DNA of 38,757 bases. Source: Vulcanimicrobiota bacterium. Lineage in GTDB: Bacteria > Vulcanimicrobiota > Vulcanimicrobiia > Vulcanimicrobiales > Vulcanimicrobiaceae. Location of the stretch: assembly GCA_019232905.1 (NCBI GenBank), contig JAFANA010000123.1, positions 1-38,757 on the forward strand, read 5' to 3'. Below are positions 1 to 9,061 of this stretch, one piece after another; the stretch's first letter is position 1, and the number at the start of each line of letters is the position of its first letter. The notes under the pieces were generated by a model that did not search any database, was not told the origin of the DNA, and worked only from the letters and a program-made list of their open reading frames with translations. Made by a program: the position numbers and the translations under genes.

Positions 1-433
1 AGCCCAGGGTGTCGTCGAGCGGACAATCCGGATCGCCTGCGCCGCCGTAGGCGAGCTGAAGGTCGCCGTGCGCGACGTCGACGAGGGTCGAGCCTTGACG
101 GTATTCGCGCGGATCGAGTGCGTGGTTTACCGTTCCGTTGCTGTCGCACTCGAGACGGCGGACGATGGTTTGCCCCTCGATTACGTCGAAGAGAATGACG
201 CGCTTGAACTTCAGCGCTTCGACAACGCCGCGCAGGACCATCGACAGAATGTCGTTGATTTCGAGCGTCGAGTTGATAGTGGAGAAAACTTGTTGGAGAA
301 CGAAGAGTTCTGCGTTCTGTTGGGCGTACTCGTCCCGCTCGGCCTCCAAAACGGCAATACGGGCTTTAAGCCGCTCGATCTCATCTAAGAGTTCGGCGGC
401 GTCATGCGGGCCGGCGGACAGGTTCGTGCCCAT
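1..433 (-). CDS. GAF-domain regulator, N-terminal part (cut by window edge)
   Basis: Reading the minus strand from an ATG at 433 gives an open frame with no stop up to the left edge (144 codons). Residues about 12-45 are charged and leucine-rich (AELLDEIERLKARIAVLEAE) and should form a coiled coil. They are followed by FSTINSTLEINDILSMVLRG and VVEALKFKRVILFDV, the typical first helix and strand of a GAF sensor domain. Such proteins are usually sensor kinases, cyclases or phosphatases whose output domain lies further on, here outside the window, so the output is unknown. The gene diverges from dnaE with about 50 bases between the two starts. It was missed as a closed ORF only because its stop is off the window. 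Confidence 0.75.
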   Translation of the reverse strand, partial: MGTNLSAGPHDAAELLDEIERLKARIAVLEAERDEYAQQNAELFVLQQVFSTINSTLEINDILSMVLRGVVEALKFKRVILFDVIEGQTIVRRLECDSNGTVNHALDPREYRQGSTLVDVAHGDLQLAYGGAGDPDCPLDDTLG

Positions 434-484
434 CGTTTAAGGTAACGTCTACCTGCTTTGTTTTCTTTAGGCCGGACTACGTAG

Positions 485-3400
485 TTGTCGCAATTCGTTC
501 ATCTCCACGTTCATTCCGAATACTCCCTTTTGGACGGCGCGTGCCGCGTCGACCGGCTTTGCCGCCGAACGGCCGAGGACGGCGCGCCTGCGGTCGCCCT
601 GACCGACCACGGCGTCATGTACGGCGCAATGGAGTTCTATTACGCCGCACGCGACGCGCGCCTGACGCCGATTATCGGCTGTGAAGCATATATTGCCCCG
701 CGGGGGCGATTTGATCGCACCGTGCGCGACGAAGCTCACGTGACGCTGCTCGCGGCCGATCTCGTCGGTTACCGAAACTTAACAGCGCTTATCTCTAAAG
801 GCTTCCTCGAGGGCTACTATTACAAGCCCCGGATCGATCTCGATTTACTCGAGAAGCATAATGACGGGTTGATCGTTTTATCCGGCTGCATGTCCGGCAT
901 GGTGGCCGCACCACTACTCAAGAACGATTTCGAGACCTCGGTCAAAAACGCGAAAACGTTCGTGGACATTTTCGGCGACCGGTTCTACATCGAAGTGATG
1001 CGCCATGGCATGCCGGAGGAGGACGTCATCAACGACGGCCTCGTGAAGGTGGCGCGTCAATTGAATCTGCCGATCGTCGCAACCAATGACTCACACTACC
1101 TGGAACAGCGCGACGCGCCCGCCCACGACGTGCTGCTGTGTATTGGTACCGGGAAGACCGTTTCCGACACAAGCCGGATGAAGTTCTACTCCGACCAGTT
1201 CTATGTGAAGTCCGCGGAAGAGATGTACGAGCTCTGGCGCGACCTTCCGGAAGTGTGCGAGAACACGGTGAAGATCGCCGAGCGCATCGATATCAAGATT
1301 CCGGAGAAGATCCATCATCTTCCCGCATATCCTGTCCCGCAGCCCGAAAACGCGGTTGAAGAGAAAACCGCCGAACAGTTCTTGCGTGAATTGTGCGAAG
1401 CGGGTCTGATCGAACGATACGGCCGGGAGCGCGTCGCGACTGACGCCGCACTAACCGAACGGCTCGAATACGAGCTCAACATCATCAATACGATGGGGTT
1501 CGCCGCCTACTTCCTCATCGTTTGGGATTTCATCAAGTACGCGCGTGACAACGAGATTCCGGTTGGACCGGGGCGTGGCTCCGCCGTCGGTTCGGTCGTT
1601 TCATACTGCTTGAAGATCACCGACCTCGATCCGCTGAAGTTCAGCCTGTTCTTCGAACGGTTTCTCAATCCGGATCGAATCTCGATGCCCGATATTGATA
1701 CCGATTTCTGCGTCGAGCGACGCGACGAAGTCATCGACTACGTTACGGAAAAGTACGGCAAAGAACGCGTCGCGCAAATCGTTACATTCGGTACGATGGC
1801 CGCGCGCGCAGCGGTGCGCGATGCAGGTCGCGCTTTGGGCGTACCGTTGCCGGATGTCGATAAAGTCGCGAAAATGATTCCGTCCGGACCGGGCGGTTTG
1901 TCGATCGGTGACGCACTCGAGCAGATCGCTGACCTCAAGCTCGCGTATGCCACGAATCCGCAGATTCGTAAGCTGCTCGACACAGCGAAAGACATCGAGG
2001 GCCTTGCGCGCAACGCGGGCACGCATGCGGCCGGCGTCGTTATTTCCGCGGGACCGCTGATCGACTACGCGCCGCTCGTGAAGTTCAACGACGGCGGCGT
2101 CAACACGCAGTTCGACATGGTGTGGGTCGAGAAGATCGGCTTGCTCAAGATGGACTTCTTGGGCCTGCGCAACTTGACCGTTATGAACGACGCAGTCAAG
2201 GAAATCCGCCGTATCACGGATCCCAATTTCGACATCGCGAAGATTCCGGACGACGATCAGCGCACGTATGAGATGCTCAGTCGCGGCGAGACGATGGGCG
2301 CGTTCCAGCTCGAATCGGAAGGCATGAAGCGCGTCTGCGTAGAGTTGCGTCCGTCTTGTTTCGAGGATGTTATCGCGCTCGTCGCGCTCTACCGTCCCGG
2401 ACCGATGGACTGGATTCCGCAGTTCATCAGCAATAAGCATGGCCGCACGAAGCCGAAATATTTGCATCCGAAACTCGAACCGATTCTCGAGCAAAGCTAC
2501 GGCATTGCAGTATATCAAGAACAAGTAATGCAGATGGCGCGTGATATTTCCGGGTTCACGATGGGGCAGGCGGACGAGCTCCGCAAGGTCATGGGCAAGA
2601 AGCAAAAGGACAAGATTCCGGTTTATCGCGAGAAGTTCATCGAGGGCGCAAAAGAGGCTTCGGGAATCGAGCGCGATCTTGCGGAGCAAATTTTTGCCTT
2701 CATCGAACCGTTCGCCGGATATGGATTCAACAAGGCGCACGCGGCCGCATATGGTTGGATTGCATATCAAACGGCGTATCTAAAAGCGAATCATCCGTTG
2801 CCGTATCTCACGGCGCTGATGACGTCGGTAAAAGATAAGACCGACAAGCTCGTCGAGTATATCGATGAGGCGAAGAAGATCGGCATCGAAGTTTTGCCGC
2901 CGGACATCAACGAGTCTCTCGTAAACTTTGCCGTTGTCGGGGATCGTATCCGGTTTGGACTGGCGGCGATCAAGGGCGTTGGTGAGGGGGCGGTTCAGAG
3001 CATTATCGAGTCGCGCGAACGCGACGGGAAGTTTGCCGATCTCTTCGACTTGGCAAAGCGCGTCGACGGCAAGCAAGTCAATCGTCGCGTCTTCGAAGCG
3101 CTCATTAAATGCGGAGCGCTCGATACGCTGCCCGGCAATCGCGCGCAGAAACTTGCTGCACTCGACGTCGCACTCGACCTTGCTGCGCATGCAACGCGCG
3201 AGCAAGAGATGGGGCAGTTCTCGCTCTTCGGCGATCTCGCCGAACATGCGCCGGCGCTCGTTCCTACACTTCCCAACGTGCCGCCGCCGAACAAACGCGA
3301 AATGCTTGCCTGGGAGAAAGAGACGCTCGGCATTTTCGTCTCGGGTCATCCGCTCTCAGACGTGCAAGAGATTCTGGTTCGGCAAGGCGCGACGCTGGTC

Positions 3401-3955
3401 AAAGACTTGCGCAACGTCGAGGACGAAGGCGCGGTGACGATTGCGGGCATGGTCACGAGCGTGCGACGGACGCTGACGAAGGCGGGGCAACAGATCCTGA
3501 TTGCGTCGCTCGAAGATACCACCGGCGGTTGCGACGTTGTGGTCTTCGCGAAGCTCTATCCGATGGTGCAACAATACTTCGTCGACGACTCGATCCTCGT
3601 CGTCAAGGGTCGCTTGCGGTTGCGCGAACGGCCGGGCGCCGCGCCCGGGGAGGAACCGCCGATCGAACTTTCGGTTAGCGCTAACGACGTTGCTCCGTTC
3701 GAGCCGCCGAAGAACAACGGCGTGAGGCCTGCGGCACCGCCGGTACGCGGATGGCACGTCGACGTGTATTCGCGGGATCAAATCGACCGGCTCGCCGTAC
3801 TTGTCGAGGAGTGGCCGGGCGACGTGCCGCTCGTCATGCACGCGCGCGGAAAGAGCCAGACGCTTTCGCGCACGGTTGCGCCGGATCACCGTCTGCGCAG
3901 CGAACTCGAACGAATCTTCGGAGCCGGCAATGTACGCGAGGCACTCGATGCTTAG
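485..3955 (+). CDS. dnaE: DNA polymerase III alpha subunit (DnaE)
   Basis: Replicative DNA polymerase catalytic subunit, 1156 residues, the usual DnaE size. The PHP domain at the N-terminus keeps its metal-binding motifs (HLHVHSEYS at residues 7-15, TDHGVMYG, GCEAY, HVTLLA, NDSHYL), so metal-dependent proofreading by PHP is possible, as in many non-proteobacterial DnaE proteins. The palm carries MPDIDTDF with Asp403 and Asp405, and KMDFLGLR with Asp557; these match the three catalytic aspartates of E. coli DnaE (401, 403, 555). A helix-hairpin-helix region and an OB fold (VTIAGMVTSVRR, about residue 982) follow. The start is TTG at 485; the HLHVH motif directly after it supports this choice. 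The 3' end overlaps the next gene, so translation is probably coupled. Confidence 0.97.
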   Translation: MSQFVHLHVHSEYSLLDGACRVDRLCRRTAEDGAPAVALTDHGVMYGAMEFYYAARDARLTPIIGCEAYIAPRGRFDRTVRDEAHVTLLAADLVGYRNLTALISKGFLEGYYYKPRIDLDLLEKHNDGLIVLSGCMSGMVAAPLLKNDFETSVKNAKTFVDIFGDRFYIEVMRHGMPEEDVINDGLVKVARQLNLPIVATNDSHYLEQRDAPAHDVLLCIGTGKTVSDTSRMKFYSDQFYVKSAEEMYELWRDLPEVCENTVKIAERIDIKIPEKIHHLPAYPVPQPENAVEEKTAEQFLRELCEAGLIERYGRERVATDAALTERLEYELNIINTMGFAAYFLIVWDFIKYARDNEIPVGPGRGSAVGSVVSYCLKITDLDPLKFSLFFERFLNPDRISMPDIDTDFCVERRDEVIDYVTEKYGKERVAQIVTFGTMAARAAVRDAGRALGVPLPDVDKVAKMIPSGPGGLSIGDALEQIADLKLAYATNPQIRKLLDTAKDIEGLARNAGTHAAGVVISAGPLIDYAPLVKFNDGGVNTQFDMVWVEKIGLLKMDFLGLRNLTVMNDAVKEIRRITDPNFDIAKIPDDDQRTYEMLSRGETMGAFQLESEGMKRVCVELRPSCFEDVIALVALYRPGPMDWIPQFISNKHGRTKPKYLHPKLEPILEQSYGIAVYQEQVMQMARDISGFTMGQADELRKVMGKKQKDKIPVYREKFIEGAKEASGIERDLAEQIFAFIEPFAGYGFNKAHAAAYGWIAYQTAYLKANHPLPYLTALMTSVKDKTDKLVEYIDEAKKIGIEVLPPDINESLVNFAVVGDRIRFGLAAIKGVGEGAVQSIIESRERDGKFADLFDLAKRVDGKQVNRRVFEALIKCGALDTLPGNRAQKLAALDVALDLAAHATREQEMGQFSLFGDLAEHAPALVPTLPNVPPPNKREMLAWEKETLGIFVSGHPLSDVQEILVRQGATLVKDLRNVEDEGAVTIAGMVTSVRRTLTKAGQQILIASLEDTTGGCDVVVFAKLYPMVQQYFVDDSILVVKGRLRLRERPGAAPGEEPPIELSVSANDVAPFEPPKNNGVRPAAPPVRGWHVDVYSRDQIDRLAVLVEEWPGDVPLVMHARGKSQTLSRTVAPDHRLRSELERIFGAGNVREALDA

Positions 3956-5231
3956 CGTGATTGCCGCGAACGACCGGCTCAAACTCGCCGGCATCCAACG
4001 CACGGGATGGAAGCCGTCGCCGGAATTGATCAAATCGGTCGCGGCGATCGTCGAGGACGTGCGGCTGCGTGGAGACGCCGCGCTCGTTGAATACATGCGC
4101 TCGGTCTGCGACGGACAATTCGACGCCTCGAAACTGCGCGTAGCGATTCCGATGACGGATCAGGCGCGCGCACTCGTCCCGGTGGAGATCGCCGATGCAT
4201 TTCGTCTTGCGAAACAACGCATCACGAAAGTGCACGAGCGCGAACGTCATGCCGACGTCAACTGGGTAGACGAGGATGGTACACGATACAGCATGCGCTA
4301 TCGCCCGCTGGATTCAGTCGCAGTCTATGTCCCTGGAGGTTCCAATGCGTCAGCAGTCCTGATGAGCGCCGTGCCGGCGAAAATCGCCGGCGTCTCGCGT
4401 GTAATCGTGCTTGCGCATCCGGATGCAACGGGTAGCATCCATCCCGCGGTCGTCTTTGCGGCGAGCCTCTGCGACGTCGATGAGCTCTATGCCGTCGGCG
4501 GAGCGCACGCAATTGCGGCGGCAGCATATGGAACGCAATCGATCGTGCCGGTCGATAAAATCGTAGGCACCGCGCCGCCGGCGGTGACGGAAGCAAAACG
4601 CCAGGTCTACGGAATGTGCGGGATCGACACACTTTCCGGCCCACCCGAAGTGCTCGTGATCGCTGATGACGGCGCAAACACGGAGCTGGTCACCGGCGAA
4701 TTGCTGGCGCAAGCCGAACGCGACCGATCCGCTCGCGTTGCGGTGGTTTCGGAATCGCGTCCGCTGCTCGATGCCGTGGCGCAACTGATCGACACGCTCG
4801 ACGTAAAGACGCTGCCGCGCGGCGACGTCATCGCGGAGGTCGTCGGCGAGTCGTGTTACCTCATTCATGCCGAGAGCCGGGATGAACTCTTTGACGCAGC
4901 AAACGGTTTTGCACCGGAGCGCGTTGCGTTGCATGTCCGCGACGCCGAGCCGTACTTGGCGCGGTTACGCCGCGCGGGCGCCGTTTTCGTCGGGGATCTG
5001 ACGCCGATTGCCTGCGGCGACTACCTCGCGGGCACGAACAGCGTGCAGCCTTCATACGGGGCTGCGAGATTCTCGTCGGGACTCTCGCTTGCTGATTTCA
5101 CGCGGAACTTCAGCGTTGTCGAGAATTCGCGGGAGCGGATGCTGCGGGATTCGCAGCCCCTAGCCGCGCTTTCCGACTTCGAAGGTCTGCCGCAACACGC
5201 GCAGACCGCAAGGATGCGCAGCGGCGCATGA
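3930..5231 (+). CDS. hisD: Histidinol dehydrogenase homologue with altered active-site residues
   Basis: The length (433 residues) and fold motifs (YVPGGSNASAVLMSAVPAKI, VGGAHAIAAAAYGT, VTEAKRQVYG, EVLVIADDGA, GDYLAGTN) place it in the HisD family, which oxidises L-histidinol to histidine using NAD and zinc. Compared with E. coli HisD from memory, several key residues differ. The zinc ligand His262 (QAEH) is Arg264 here (QAER), the catalytic His327 (PEH) is Arg331 (PER), His367 (GTNH) is Ser371, and the GPGN loop is GTAP. Gln261, Glu330, Asp364 and His423 remain. It may be a paralogue with another activity. No other his gene is in view. Start: ATG 3930 has CGGAG seven bases upstream; ATG 3948 with GAGG is an alternative. 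Both overlap the end of dnaE. Confidence 0.85.
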   Translation: MYARHSMLSVIAANDRLKLAGIQRTGWKPSPELIKSVAAIVEDVRLRGDAALVEYMRSVCDGQFDASKLRVAIPMTDQARALVPVEIADAFRLAKQRITKVHERERHADVNWVDEDGTRYSMRYRPLDSVAVYVPGGSNASAVLMSAVPAKIAGVSRVIVLAHPDATGSIHPAVVFAASLCDVDELYAVGGAHAIAAAAYGTQSIVPVDKIVGTAPPAVTEAKRQVYGMCGIDTLSGPPEVLVIADDGANTELVTGELLAQAERDRSARVAVVSESRPLLDAVAQLIDTLDVKTLPRGDVIAEVVGESCYLIHAESRDELFDAANGFAPERVALHVRDAEPYLARLRRAGAVFVGDLTPIACGDYLAGTNSVQPSYGAARFSSGLSLADFTRNFSVVENSRERMLRDSQPLAALSDFEGLPQHAQTARMRSGA

Positions 5232-5232
5232 A

Positions 5233-5255
5233 CCCTTCGGCAAGCTCAGGATGAC
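5233..5255 (+). repeat. Dispersed-repeat-like element at the hisD/HAD junction
   Basis: The stretch beginning CCCTTCGGCAAGCTCAGG, read in reverse as GTCATCCTGAGCTTGCCG..., closely resembles a short repeat with core TCCTGAGCTTGTCGAAGG that I recall being scattered through many unrelated bacterial genomes. It fills the gap after the hisD stop and supplies the start codon of the next gene. Only one copy is visible in this window, so the repeat status rests on memory. Confidence 0.5.
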
Positions 5256-6048
5256 AAGGTTAGTTGCCTTCGATCTCGACGGGACGCTCATCGGACGCGA
5301 TCTCGTTCTTCGGCCACGCGTACGCGAAGCGATCGAGCGGATGCAAAAGGCCGGAATCGCAGGATGCATCGTCACCGGTCGCATGTATCGGGCGGCGGTA
5401 ACGTACGCGCGTGACTTGCGTTTTGATGCGCCGGTTGTTTGCTACCAGGGTGCGGCGATCATCGATCCACAAAGTGACAACGTGTTGCGCGACGTGCCGC
5501 TTGATGTCGATACCGTGGGCGCGGTCGTCGACATGGTGCAGCGCGACCGCATGCATCTGCAGCTCTATCGTAACGACGAATACTATTGCGAACAGAGGAA
5601 CCGTTTCTCGGATCTCTATGCATCGCTCTCCGGAGCGGAGCCCGTGGTCGTGCCGTCGCTGCGCGAAGCGTTCGCATACAGTCCGGCAACCAAGGCGATC
5701 GTCATCGATGATCCGGAGGCGGCCGCGGCGTACGTGCAACAGATCCATAAAGCCCTCGGCGACACGGTCTACGCAACGCGCAGCTATCCCGAATTCGTCG
5801 AGATTATGAATCCTACCGTCGACAAGGGGGACGCGCTACGGTTTGTCGCGCGCCATCTCGGCATCGAAATGCGTGACGTAGCTGCAATCGGTGACTCGTG
5901 GAACGACGCACCGCTGCTGAAGGCGGCAGGTTTCGGCATTGCAATGGGTTCGGCTCCGAAGGAATTGCTCGAGATCGCTTCGGGCGTTGTTGGCGATGTC
6001 GCGTCGGATGGCGTTGCCGAGGCGATCGAACGGTACGTGCTCGCGTGA
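5251..6048 (+). CDS. Cof-type HAD-superfamily phosphatase
   Basis: A 265-residue haloacid-dehalogenase hydrolase of the Cof (IIB cap) subfamily, cytosolic; relatives dephosphorylate sugar phosphates, flavin or pyridoxal phosphates. Motif I is DLDGT (Asp8 nucleophile, Asp10 acid/base), motif II VTGR, motif III Lys192 in VDKGDALR, and motif IV GDSWNDAPLL at about residue 214. All catalytic positions are present, so it should be active; the substrate cannot be read from sequence. The ATG at 5251 lies inside a dispersed-repeat-like element and has only a weak ribosome site (CTCAGG). It follows hisD by 19 bases and overlaps ftsQ by four (GTGA), so the four genes probably share a transcript. Confidence 0.9.
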   Translation: MTRLVAFDLDGTLIGRDLVLRPRVREAIERMQKAGIAGCIVTGRMYRAAVTYARDLRFDAPVVCYQGAAIIDPQSDNVLRDVPLDVDTVGAVVDMVQRDRMHLQLYRNDEYYCEQRNRFSDLYASLSGAEPVVVPSLREAFAYSPATKAIVIDDPEAAAAYVQQIHKALGDTVYATRSYPEFVEIMNPTVDKGDALRFVARHLGIEMRDVAAIGDSWNDAPLLKAAGFGIAMGSAPKELLEIASGVVGDVASDGVAEAIERYVLA

Positions 6049-6797
6049 GCCGGCCGATACCACGACGGCGGAAGAAGACCGCCGTTGCCCGACTGCGTCC
6101 GTTTTGGTTTCTCGTACTGCTGCTCTTCGCCGTCGCAACATTCGGCGCGTATTTTCTTGCAACGTGGCCGGCGCTTCGCCCGCACGCGATCGTCGTCGAA
6201 GGCAACCACGTGGTAACGAGGGATGCGATCTTGGATGCGGCGCGTATCGATGTACACACGAACGCGTGGCTGCAAAACACCCGCGCGATGACACAGCGGA
6301 TCGAAGCGATCCCGTACGTCGATGTTGCGTCGGTGCACCGTCGCCCGCCTTCAACGTTCGTGATCGACGTAACCGAACGGGTCCCGTTCGCGCGCCTGGT
6401 CACCGCGGACGGTGTGGTCATCGTGGACCGCACTCTGCGCGCACTGCAAGCGCTTGAACCGTCGTTCGGCGGGCTGCCCGCGTTCGTCGACAAGACGCTG
6501 TCTGAGCCGCACCTCGGCGCGACCGTCACCGAGCCGGAACTCATCGCATTGCGCGACGACGAGGAAGCGTTGGCGAATGCCCGTCTCGCCGCGATCTCGC
6601 TCGAACATGATAAGTTCGGCGATCTCGTTGTGACGTTGCACGATGGGGTGCGCGTGCTCTTCGGCGACGAGAGCGACTTAGCGAAAAAGATACCGCTCGT
6701 CGAGCCGATCCTTACGCAGGTCGGGAAAAGCGGACGTTCGATTTCCGCGATCGATCTGCGCGCGCCAAAGACGCCCGTCGTCGTCTACAAGAAATAG
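6045..6797 (+). CDS. ftsQ: Cell division protein FtsQ/DivIB
   Basis: A bitopic divisome protein of 250 residues. It has a short basic cytoplasmic tail (PRRRKK), one membrane helix (about residues 20-41, FWFLVLLLFAVATFGAYFL), a POTRA domain beginning HAIVVEGNHVVTRDAIL, then the beta domain with the VTERVPFARL and VVIVDRTLRAL motifs typical of FtsQ. In other bacteria FtsQ joins FtsB/FtsL and regulates septal peptidoglycan synthesis. I chose the GTG at 6045, which overlaps the HAD stop by four bases. An upstream ATG in this frame lies inside the HAD gene and would put about 49 unrelated residues in front of the membrane helix. Unusually, ftsA and ftsZ are not next to it but about 8.4 kb downstream. 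Confidence 0.88.
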   Translation: MSRPIPRRRKKTAVARLRPFWFLVLLLFAVATFGAYFLATWPALRPHAIVVEGNHVVTRDAILDAARIDVHTNAWLQNTRAMTQRIEAIPYVDVASVHRRPPSTFVIDVTERVPFARLVTADGVVIVDRTLRALQALEPSFGGLPAFVDKTLSEPHLGATVTEPELIALRDDEEALANARLAAISLEHDKFGDLVVTLHDGVRVLFGDESDLAKKIPLVEPILTQVGKSGRSISAIDLRAPKTPVVVYKK

Positions 6798-8558
6798 TCA
6801 GTCGCGGCGACCGAGTGTTTCGAGGAAAATACGAAGCGCGGTGAGCCGCCGCGGCGCAAGGGTCGACGTCCAGAAGAAGTCGACGGCGACCGGCCGATCG
6901 AAGAGCACGCCCGCCGGAATCACCATGTAGCCGTTATGTTCTTTCGCGCGCAGGACGAGGTCGAAGTCACGCCTTGCGGCGCTAAACCGCGCAGAGATAT
7001 CCCATTCGCAGCGTAAGACTTCGAGGAATGCATCGACGCGCGACCCGAGATCTTGGAAGGTTGCGATCTCGCGGCTGAGCGCAAGAACCGCCGTTATCTC
7101 GTCCTGACCTTCTTCCTGCGTGCTGACGAGATGTTCGATAGCGATCACCGTGTTGAGCGCACGCGCAGACTTCATCGGTCGCAGTTCGAGGGTGATCCAG
7201 CGTCTCGGGTCGTTGCCACCTGCGCAGATGAGGCGTTTGATGTTATTGCCTTGCTCGAGTATGCGCCACGCATCTTCGAACCGCTTTCGTTGCCGATGGT
7301 CGGCTAAGGCGGTCTCGATCAGGGGACGTTCGAATTCCGCGGCGCGCCGGTTCATGTGCTGCGGTTCGAGCACGAGCGGGCCGACGACGCTGTAGATTGC
7401 AATCGGCTCGTCCGCAAGATCGAGCGCCGTGAGCAGCTGCGCGGTTTGAACGTAGCTCTGTTTGCGCAGATTGATATCTTTGCCGACGAATATCCACGAG
7501 ACCGACTGTCCGTTTTCATCGCGCACCGGTTGTCCGGAAAGTTCGATCCAGACGGCGTTTCCCGTTTGCGCGTTGCGCACCTGAAGTTCGTACGAGACGG
7601 GAAGATGTCGTTCCAAACGAGAGTGCAGTCCGGTAATGGTTGTATCATCGCACGACGCAACCATAAAGTCGGTCAATACTTTGCCGGTGACATCGTCATG
7701 CTGCACTCCAAGCACGGACGCGAAGGCGGGATTCGCGTACGTCACGGACGGTCCGCGCTCCGATGGACGTGCTGCGTCGGCAATGACGACGAAGTCGGTC
7801 GTTTGCGAGAGCACCGATTGCAGAAGCTTGGCTTCCTCGTCTTTACGTTTGCGCTCGTCGATGTCGCGACACGTTATCGTTATGCGATCGGGTTGTCCCG
7901 GCTCGGCGTTGGCAGGCGTACCCGCAACGTGAACCCACCGGGCCGTCCCGTCTCGACGCCGCAGAAGAAGTTCTCGTTCGAAGGCTTCGCCTTTCAGCGG
8001 ATCGGCGACCGTCCCCAATCCCTGCGCGATAATCTGCTCGCGCGCCATGTCCAGCATCGCGCACATCGAGTCATTGACGAACACGACGCGATAGGGCTCG
8101 TCACTGGCCTGCGCGAGCTCTAGGATGCAGACGGCATCGGGAGAGCGTTGAACGGCGTGCTCGCGTAAAACCGCGACGTAATGCGAAACTTCTTTGCCGG
8201 CATGCTGAAGCGGCGACCAACGGATCTCGCACCATGTCGATCGATCCTTGCCGCCGAGTGCGATCTCGAACCGCACGGACTCGCCTGCACGCACTTGTTC
8301 GAGCAGTCTGTCATAACGTGCTCGATTTTGCGGTTGGACGCGGAGAAACGGATTTGATTCATCCAGCAACTCGGCGCGTGTAAACCCGCTGAGGCGCTCG
8401 ATGGTCTCGTTCGCGTAGACGATACGGATTGGAATTTCTGAGTCGCCGGTGAAGCGCATGACCGCGATGCCGTCGTTTGCCTGCTCCATAGCGAATTCGA
8501 GCAAATCGACGTATTGGACGATGCCGCGGTCACCCCGAGACTGCGGTGTTGTTCCCAT
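6798..8558 (-). CDS. Multi-PAS sensor protein without a recognised output domain
   Basis: A 586-residue soluble protein with no membrane segment. It reads as serial PAS domains: PAS1 (about residues 17-135, with IVYANETIERLSGFTRAELL), PAS2 (about 140-240, VVFVNDSMCAML, ending ITITCRDIDERKRKDEE), PAS3 (about 245-370, VTYANPAFASVLGV, ending IFVGKDINLRKQ) and a weaker PAS-like region (about 380-480, ITLELRPM). The last 100 residues (LALSREIATF to the end) do not resemble a histidine kinase, GGDEF, EAL or STAS domain. It may act by binding a partner, perhaps among the neighbouring phosphatases. It converges on ftsQ with no gap, and no terminator is visible between them. Confidence 0.75.
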   Translation of the reverse strand: MGTTPQSRGDRGIVQYVDLLEFAMEQANDGIAVMRFTGDSEIPIRIVYANETIERLSGFTRAELLDESNPFLRVQPQNRARYDRLLEQVRAGESVRFEIALGGKDRSTWCEIRWSPLQHAGKEVSHYVAVLREHAVQRSPDAVCILELAQASDEPYRVVFVNDSMCAMLDMAREQIIAQGLGTVADPLKGEAFERELLLRRRDGTARWVHVAGTPANAEPGQPDRITITCRDIDERKRKDEEAKLLQSVLSQTTDFVVIADAARPSERGPSVTYANPAFASVLGVQHDDVTGKVLTDFMVASCDDTTITGLHSRLERHLPVSYELQVRNAQTGNAVWIELSGQPVRDENGQSVSWIFVGKDINLRKQSYVQTAQLLTALDLADEPIAIYSVVGPLVLEPQHMNRRAAEFERPLIETALADHRQRKRFEDAWRILEQGNNIKRLICAGGNDPRRWITLELRPMKSARALNTVIAIEHLVSTQEEGQDEITAVLALSREIATFQDLGSRVDAFLEVLRCEWDISARFSAARRDFDLVLRAKEHNGYMVIPAGVLFDRPVAVDFFWTSTLAPRRLTALRIFLETLGRRD

Positions 8559-8676
8559 TCTTGCCGCTGATTGTGTGCTGGAAAGCGTTCGCTCCTTTAC
8601 ACACTCTTAGCTGCGCTTAAAGGTTCACATCGTCTTTACACGCGGTCCGCGAAAATAGCGACCGGGATTATTAACT

Positions 8677-8702
8677 ACGGCGCACGATCTTGCGTGCGCC
8701 GT
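8677..8702 (-). terminator. Hairpin terminator after the small exported protein gene
   Basis: Perfect 10-base stem ACGGCGCACG / CGTGCGCCGT with a 6-base loop, 28 bases downstream of the minus-strand stop at 8731. On the plus strand it is followed by TTT. On the minus strand it is followed by an AT-rich stretch (AGTTAATAAT) rather than a clean T run, so its strength as a minus-strand terminator is uncertain. Confidence 0.6.
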
Positions 8703-8730
8703 TTTGAGGCTGAAGCTGAAGCGTGGAGAC

Positions 8731-9021
8731 TTAGTGGCTGGTAAGGTCGAGGTAGACCATTACCTGGCCTTTGATCAAGGAAAGTTTCACTTGATCGCCG
8801 GCTTTGATTTTAGTGAAGTCGACGGACTCGCGACCGGTAGACAGTGTGGTTTCCGAACCGTTATCCATCGAGACATCGATGTGCTTGCTATCCACCACTT
8901 TGTTCACTTTGACCGTGTACGTACCGTCCGGAATCAGTGAGGCGTCGATCGACGCGGCAAGAACTGCCGAGGGCGCCGCGACCGCGGCGATGAGGGCAAG
9001 GACCGAGAAAGTCTTGTGCAC
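8731..9021 (-). CDS. Small exported protein of unknown function
   Basis: Predicted 96-residue preprotein. A Sec signal peptide (HKTFSVLALIAAVAAPSAVLA, cleaved after the second ALA-type motif) is followed by about 75 residues rich in beta-prone segments (DGTYTVKVNKVVDSKHIDVSM, FTKIKAGDQVKLSLIKGQVMVYLDL). It looks like a small periplasmic beta-barrel or OB-type domain. I do not recognise the family. The frame can begin at a GTG at 9033, but the GTG at 9021 has GGAG six bases upstream and gives a normal signal peptide, so I prefer it. It lies about 40 bases downstream of the chemoreceptor gene on the same strand and may be co-transcribed with it. Confidence 0.7.
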   Translation of the reverse strand: MHKTFSVLALIAAVAAPSAVLAASIDASLIPDGTYTVKVNKVVDSKHIDVSMDNGSETTLSTGRESVDFTKIKAGDQVKLSLIKGQVMVYLDLTSH

Positions 9022-9061
9022 GGGGTTCTCCACTACAAAAGTCTCAAATTTCTATCAATTT

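Noticed and set aside
1601..2770. A 389-codon open frame on the minus strand
   Set aside because: It is antisense to the polymerase core of dnaE, has no recognisable domain, and reflects GC-rich codon bias.
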